64,000 bases of DNA, taken from assembly GCA_019914995.1 (NCBI GenBank), contig CM034127.1, positions 13,366,269 to 13,430,268 of the forward strand. Reading direction: 5' to 3'. Origin of the DNA: Acanthochlamys bracteata. Lineage: Eukaryota > Streptophyta > Magnoliopsida > Pandanales > Velloziaceae. Both the position numbers and the translations under genes were made by a program. Within the stretch, counting starts at the first letter, position 1. Every line of letters begins with the position of its first letter. Below are positions 59,818-64,000 of the stretch, piece by piece. Under the pieces are notes generated by a model. The model ran no database searches. It saw only the letters and a list, made by a program, of their open reading frames with translations, and was not told where the DNA came from.

Positions 59818-61217
59818 TGAGTATGCGGTGCATGTGTAACCTCTGCACTCATGATATCGTCGTTGGACGTTTTAGAGTGTTATTTCTATTATGTTGAATA
59901 AGTTTCGTATGTTTCCTGAAACTTAAAATTTTAATTATGTAGTACTTTTCAATCTATACTATCCAGCTCTGTCTAATACATTAGTTGAATGCGGCGGGTG
60001 ATACTTGGAGCGGGTAAGTATAGTAAAATCAATAATACTGATTCTGGAGTTGGGATAGTACATAGAGTGATACTGAAGGGATATTTGGTATTGCTCCAAT
60101 TTATACTATTTTTATGTAAGTTTTTATTTTTAAAAAGTTTTTATAATATTTTAGTTTTTATAATATATAATGAATTTTTATATGACTCTTAAATTTAAAA
60201 TTTGATTTTGGATTGGTGGTAGTGTTTAATTTTACTCATATGTTGATTTCGATCATATATCTCCTACAAGGATTTTACATCAAAGCGGCTGTCATCCACT
60301 GTGAACGCTTGCTTTTCTAGATCGGGCGGCCAATATGAGTCGGAATCTTGAGGAGATTGCAGTGGGGTACTCTTGTGTGTACGCTAATTTGTCCTCTTGT
60401 GCGAAGACCAGGAGTGGGCTATCACGTGACTGACGTTTCCATTCTGATCATTTCTCTTTGTGGGACCGCTCTTTGACGAGACAACCCATGCATCGCTGCT
60501 TCTTATCCTTTTTTAATCCTTGAAAAACGGTGCAAGTGGTGGTCCCCACTTCAACATTCCGTCTTCTTTCGGCTACAGTGGGCCATAGTATAAGTCTAAG
60601 TCATACTGCCAAACTTGACTGCTGGTTTTGGGTTGGTTGATTAGGTGTGTCCTGTTCGGACTGTAACATCAGATTGTTTTATTTTTTCTCTAATCTTCTA
60701 ATTATCTGCTAATTATTTTCCAACTTCTGTAAACACTAAATAGAAAATATCTAACTTCCAATTATATTAAGAATTAAACTAGCACAAATTAAAATTATGT
60801 AGTAGTGGTTAGCACTGCTAGTGTTCAGCAGCTCTGCTTTCTTCGCCGGTTCCCATCGTTGTAATTTCCTTCACTGTTCTGTCAAACTCCGTACTGAACT
60901 GTGTTTTTGAAGTTGTAAATCTTCTGCTTTGCTATCTTTTCTTGTTACTGGTACTCTCTTCTTTCTATTTTCTCCATTAAAAACCATGGTCTGATTCTCC
61001 TCCATTTTGACTTTGTTCTTTACTCGAAGGGCTCATCAAAGCTATGTACCATATTACCAGCTGTTGTTTTAGAATCAATGACTTTTTTCTGACCAGCTTC
61101 AGCTTTTTCTGTTTCTTCAAGCTTTGAGTAAGGAAAGTTTTTGTGGAAGAAAAATCTATCTAGCTAGGTTTTTGATGATAGAACGACGATCGATCTGTTG
61201 AGAAAATTGATTGATGC
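59818..61217. other. Intergenic region and AHL promoter/leader
   Basis: 3' flank of GPX, then AT-rich DNA (about 60,080-60,240), then the upstream region of the AHL gene. From about 60,830 the sequence becomes CT-rich and looks like a long 5' UTR. No separate gene seen. Confidence 0.45.
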
Positions 61218-64000
61218 ATGGAGTCGAGAGGGTACTACATCCAACACAGAGGAATTCCTTCCCATGACCATCACCAACATAATCAACAACAACAGCATCA
61301 ACAGCAGCACCAGCATCAACATCAGGGAGGAGGGATTCATGGAAGTAGCAGCATACCAACATCTGCATTCCAGATGGAACCTTCGCTTTCTCCTTCGCCT
61401 TCCCCGCCGGCGGCTGGTCAGGCATTCCATGGCGGTGGTGGGACTTCTGGTGAAGTAGGTAAGAAGAAGAGAGGGAGGCCGAGGAAATACGCGCCGGATG
61501 GATCAGTGGCGCTAGCACTGTCGCCGTCGTCTGGTGGACAGCCGGAAACTTCACTGACGTCTTCGTCTGGAAAAAAACGAGGTAGGCCGCCGGGGACTGG
61601 ACGGAAGCAGCATCTTGCGTCTCTCGGTGAGTGGAGTTTTGGATCTTTATAAGATGGAGATTTATAATCTGTCATCAGGGAAACCAATCTATATTGCTAT
61701 TTTCTATTGACAAATTAAAATTTACTATTATAAACCATTGAGACTAGATATGAGATTTATTGGTTTTTCCCTATTTAATTTGTTACATTTTTTCCTTTAT
61801 TTTTATTATCTGACATGTGACTGCCATATAAATTTATATATGTAATAAGAAATTATAGGTATCAATGTCAGAAAGAAAAGTGCTTTAAATGAAGTTATTT
61901 AAGAGCAAATTGGATTTTGTTTAAACAAAGAAGCATTCTGACTTCTTCACATGTTCAAATTTTAGGAATTTAGTATTGCATTTCGCATCGGATAAGCAAT
62001 TTAAAGAGAACTTTTCTGTTGTTCTTATTTCTTAAAGTTTCTTCCTTTTGTTCTATAACCGAATTTTTAACTTGCATATAGAACATTCCTGTAAAACAAG
62101 TTTAGACTAGTGGATAATTTATAGTGATACTGAGATATTCATATGTCATAAGCTTGCTTCCTTTGTCTTGGTGACTCAGTTTAAGGAACTATTCAAACAC
62201 ATTGTACCATGTTAAAGATATTATATTGTTGATGATGTTGCTATATACTGTTCCATAAATTGTAGGAATCTTTCTGCACCTTGGTGAATAGTTGGCTCTG
62301 TAGTTTTTGTTCTCATGGATGATTAGATATCATATTGGTCTTTTACTTCATGTGGAAGCCCATTGATGCTATAAATATCATGACCTTGTTAACTTACTCC
62401 AAGTCACCCAACCTTTGTAATATTTCACAACTGTAGTTTAGCGTCTATGCTCCGCTTTCTTAACTTTGATGAATGATATTGAACAAGACCTCTCGGGCAA
62501 TGCATAGCTTTCATAAAAATATGTCACATGCATCCACCTAAGCCTCTGACTATGTCTTATAAGGGTTTTACATTTCAGGTTTTTGTTCTGTCTTCCTATA
62601 CTTCTCTAATGAAAAAGCAATACCCTTTTATTCAATCTTATATGATCCTGACTGCAGTGTGTTAATGACCTGAGTTAGAACTAGAAACATATGTTCCTGT
62701 TATACATGTTCCACATTAGTTGTGTCATCTGTTCTTACTAGTTCTAGGGCATTGGTTTGGTAGTTCATCTGTGGTCAGGTTTCTATTACCAGGAGAACAT
62801 ATAGTTGTAATGGTTCCTTCTAGAGATTTCTTCATTTCAAAAGATATCTTTTGGTAAATGCATTTTTTTTGCTCAAAATGTGATTGTTTCTCTTTCATCA
62901 AAGTCAGTTGACAAATGTTGGACCAATTGGCTGGTTCAGTTATGTTTGTGTCTGTCTTTTAAAGTTAGTTGCATGGTAGAGGGCACATGGGAATATTTAT
63001 GTAGAGTCTGTACTTGGTCTTTGCTTGAGGATCTGATTGTTTGATAATTTCTTTTTTGTATTTTGCAAAATGTTTAATGTTCCTTCGCCAGCATTTGGTC
63101 TATGGTTTTGTTGCATTCGGTGCTTGCACTTATTTTTTTACACCTTGTATATTCCTGGTGTCAACTAAATGATGTTCTTTTGAATACAATGCTAATGTTT
63201 AATACGATATTTAAAATTGACCTAGGCATATCAGTTATGTTTACTAACATTTTCAGGGAAGTGGGTTCTTGGTTCAGCTGGAATAGGCTTCACTCCACAT
63301 GTTATAATGATTTCGGTAGGAGAGGTGTGAGTCTTCTTCATATCCTATATCTGTTAAAAATTGGTAATCAAATTTAGTGCTCAGAGATATGATGACATAA
63401 TATGTTGACTATTTTCTGTAACCACTTATACTTCCTAGAAATATATGGATATTGGATGCTTCTGAGAAGAATATTAGTTGTAAAGATTGCTAGAAAGTTG
63501 CTACTTTCATGTTTTTACTGCTACTGATGGAATATGGACATAATTGTGTTCTAGTAGAATAATGTAGGCCTGTTCCACGTTACAGTGTTAGGTCTTTAGG
63601 TTTCAATAAAGAAGTCCATGTAAATAGCTTGTTATTAGTATGTGAGATGCAGTGCTGAGCTTTTTTGGTTCCTATGTAAAAGGTCAATTCAAGTGAAATA
63701 CGCCCTTTGTTATTCTGCGAGTCCTGTTCATTGAACTAATAAGAAAGACACAGATGTCTGCTAATTTCATTTATAAGTTTATTGGTACCAGACCTATGCC
63801 TTAGCTTTTTATGTTTTTTATCCATTTCAATTCAACATGTAGTTTCTAGAGGAATCTTCTCTTTTCTACACTTGCATTTTAGAATCATTCATTAAATTTG
63901 AATACTGTTCATTGTGGAACAGGATATTGCAACAAAGATTATGTCGTTCTCCCAGCAGGGTCCTCGAGCTGTATGTATCCTTTCAGCAAATGGTGCTCTA
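61218..64000 (+). CDS. AHL: AT-hook motif nuclear-localized protein (AHL), 3' end outside the window
   Basis: Partial gene. Exons: 61218-61626, 63257-63324 and 63923 to beyond 64000. AHL proteins bind AT-rich DNA in the nucleus and oligomerise through a PPC (DUF296) domain to regulate growth and development. The N-terminus (MESRGYYIQHRG) is followed by a His/Gln tract, then two AT-hooks: KKKRGRPRKYAPDG, and KKRGRPPGTGRKQHLASLG at the end of exon 1. The PPC domain starts GKWVLGSAG, FTPHVIMISVGE in exon 2 and DIATKIMSFSQQGPRAVCIL in exon 3, where the window ends. Two AT-hooks plus one PPC fits the two-hook AHL class. Splice phases agree (409 + 68 nt). The intron after the second AT-hook is 1.6 kb. 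The ATG at 61218 is the first one open into the AT-hooks. Confidence 0.93.

Noticed and set aside
63973..63986. GTATGT...TTTCAG inside AHL exon 3 as a splice donor and acceptor
   Set aside because: The reading frame continues through it as VCILSANG, as in other AHL proteins, and the interval is far too short for an intron.
1..64000. tRNA, rRNA, CRISPR or bacterial-type operon signals
   Set aside because: I looked for T-loop-like GTTCRANNC words and repeat-spacer arrays and found none outside coding sequence or with supporting structure.

Overview
The window is nuclear DNA from a flowering plant, almost certainly a eudicot. The genes have many GT-AG introns, the intergenic DNA is very AT-rich, small MITE-like repeats are common, and every recognisable protein belongs to a plant family. 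I cannot name the species. Six genes look functional; the one at the right edge is cut by the window. Gene models were built by hand by joining exons at splice sites and checking reading phase.

Left part (1-12,300). Two actin-depolymerizing factor genes lie tail to tail: ADF copy A on + (809-2256) and copy B on - (3481-4865). Both encode 139 aa and have identical exon lengths, including a first coding exon that is only the ATG. Next comes a stretch of dead genes and transposon debris: a CCHC zinc-knuckle pseudogene (about 5,540-7,160), a PIF/Harbinger transposase relic (8,232 to about 9,800) that contains a likely LINE fragment, a CDC25/arsenate-reductase-like pseudogene (about 10,888-11,200) whose catalytic Cys is replaced, and a short piece of a theta-class glutathione S-transferase first exon.

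Centre (12,700-51,760). A mitochondrial proline dehydrogenase gene (13,186-16,524, +) has an unusual 114-bp tandem repeat in its N-terminal coding region. A decayed duplicate of its 3' end follows, with a MITE in the duplicated intron. Most of the window (18,008-51,571, -) is one gene, midasin (MDN1), the giant six-AAA+ ATPase of 60S ribosome assembly. I could assemble 60 exons in continuous phase, totalling 16,362 nt (5,453 aa plus stop), with six Walker A sites, a long acidic region and a C-terminal MIDAS domain. Its promoter has a TATA box and a telo-box, as expected for a ribosome-biogenesis gene. Several introns carry tandem duplications or MITEs.

Right part (51,760-64,000). About 4.6 kb of AT-rich, MITE-filled DNA separates MDN1 from a plant glutathione peroxidase gene (56,496-59,817, +), which can encode an organelle-targeted and possibly a cytosolic form. 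The last gene (from 61,218, +) is an AT-hook nuclear-localized (AHL) protein with two AT-hooks; its PPC domain runs off the window.

The genes do not form one pathway. I see no rRNA, tRNA, CRISPR or other dedicated system. The most notable points are the complete MDN1 gene structure, the ProDH N-terminal repeat, a 40-bp duplication that creates a decoy splice donor in MDN1, and the nested relics on the left.
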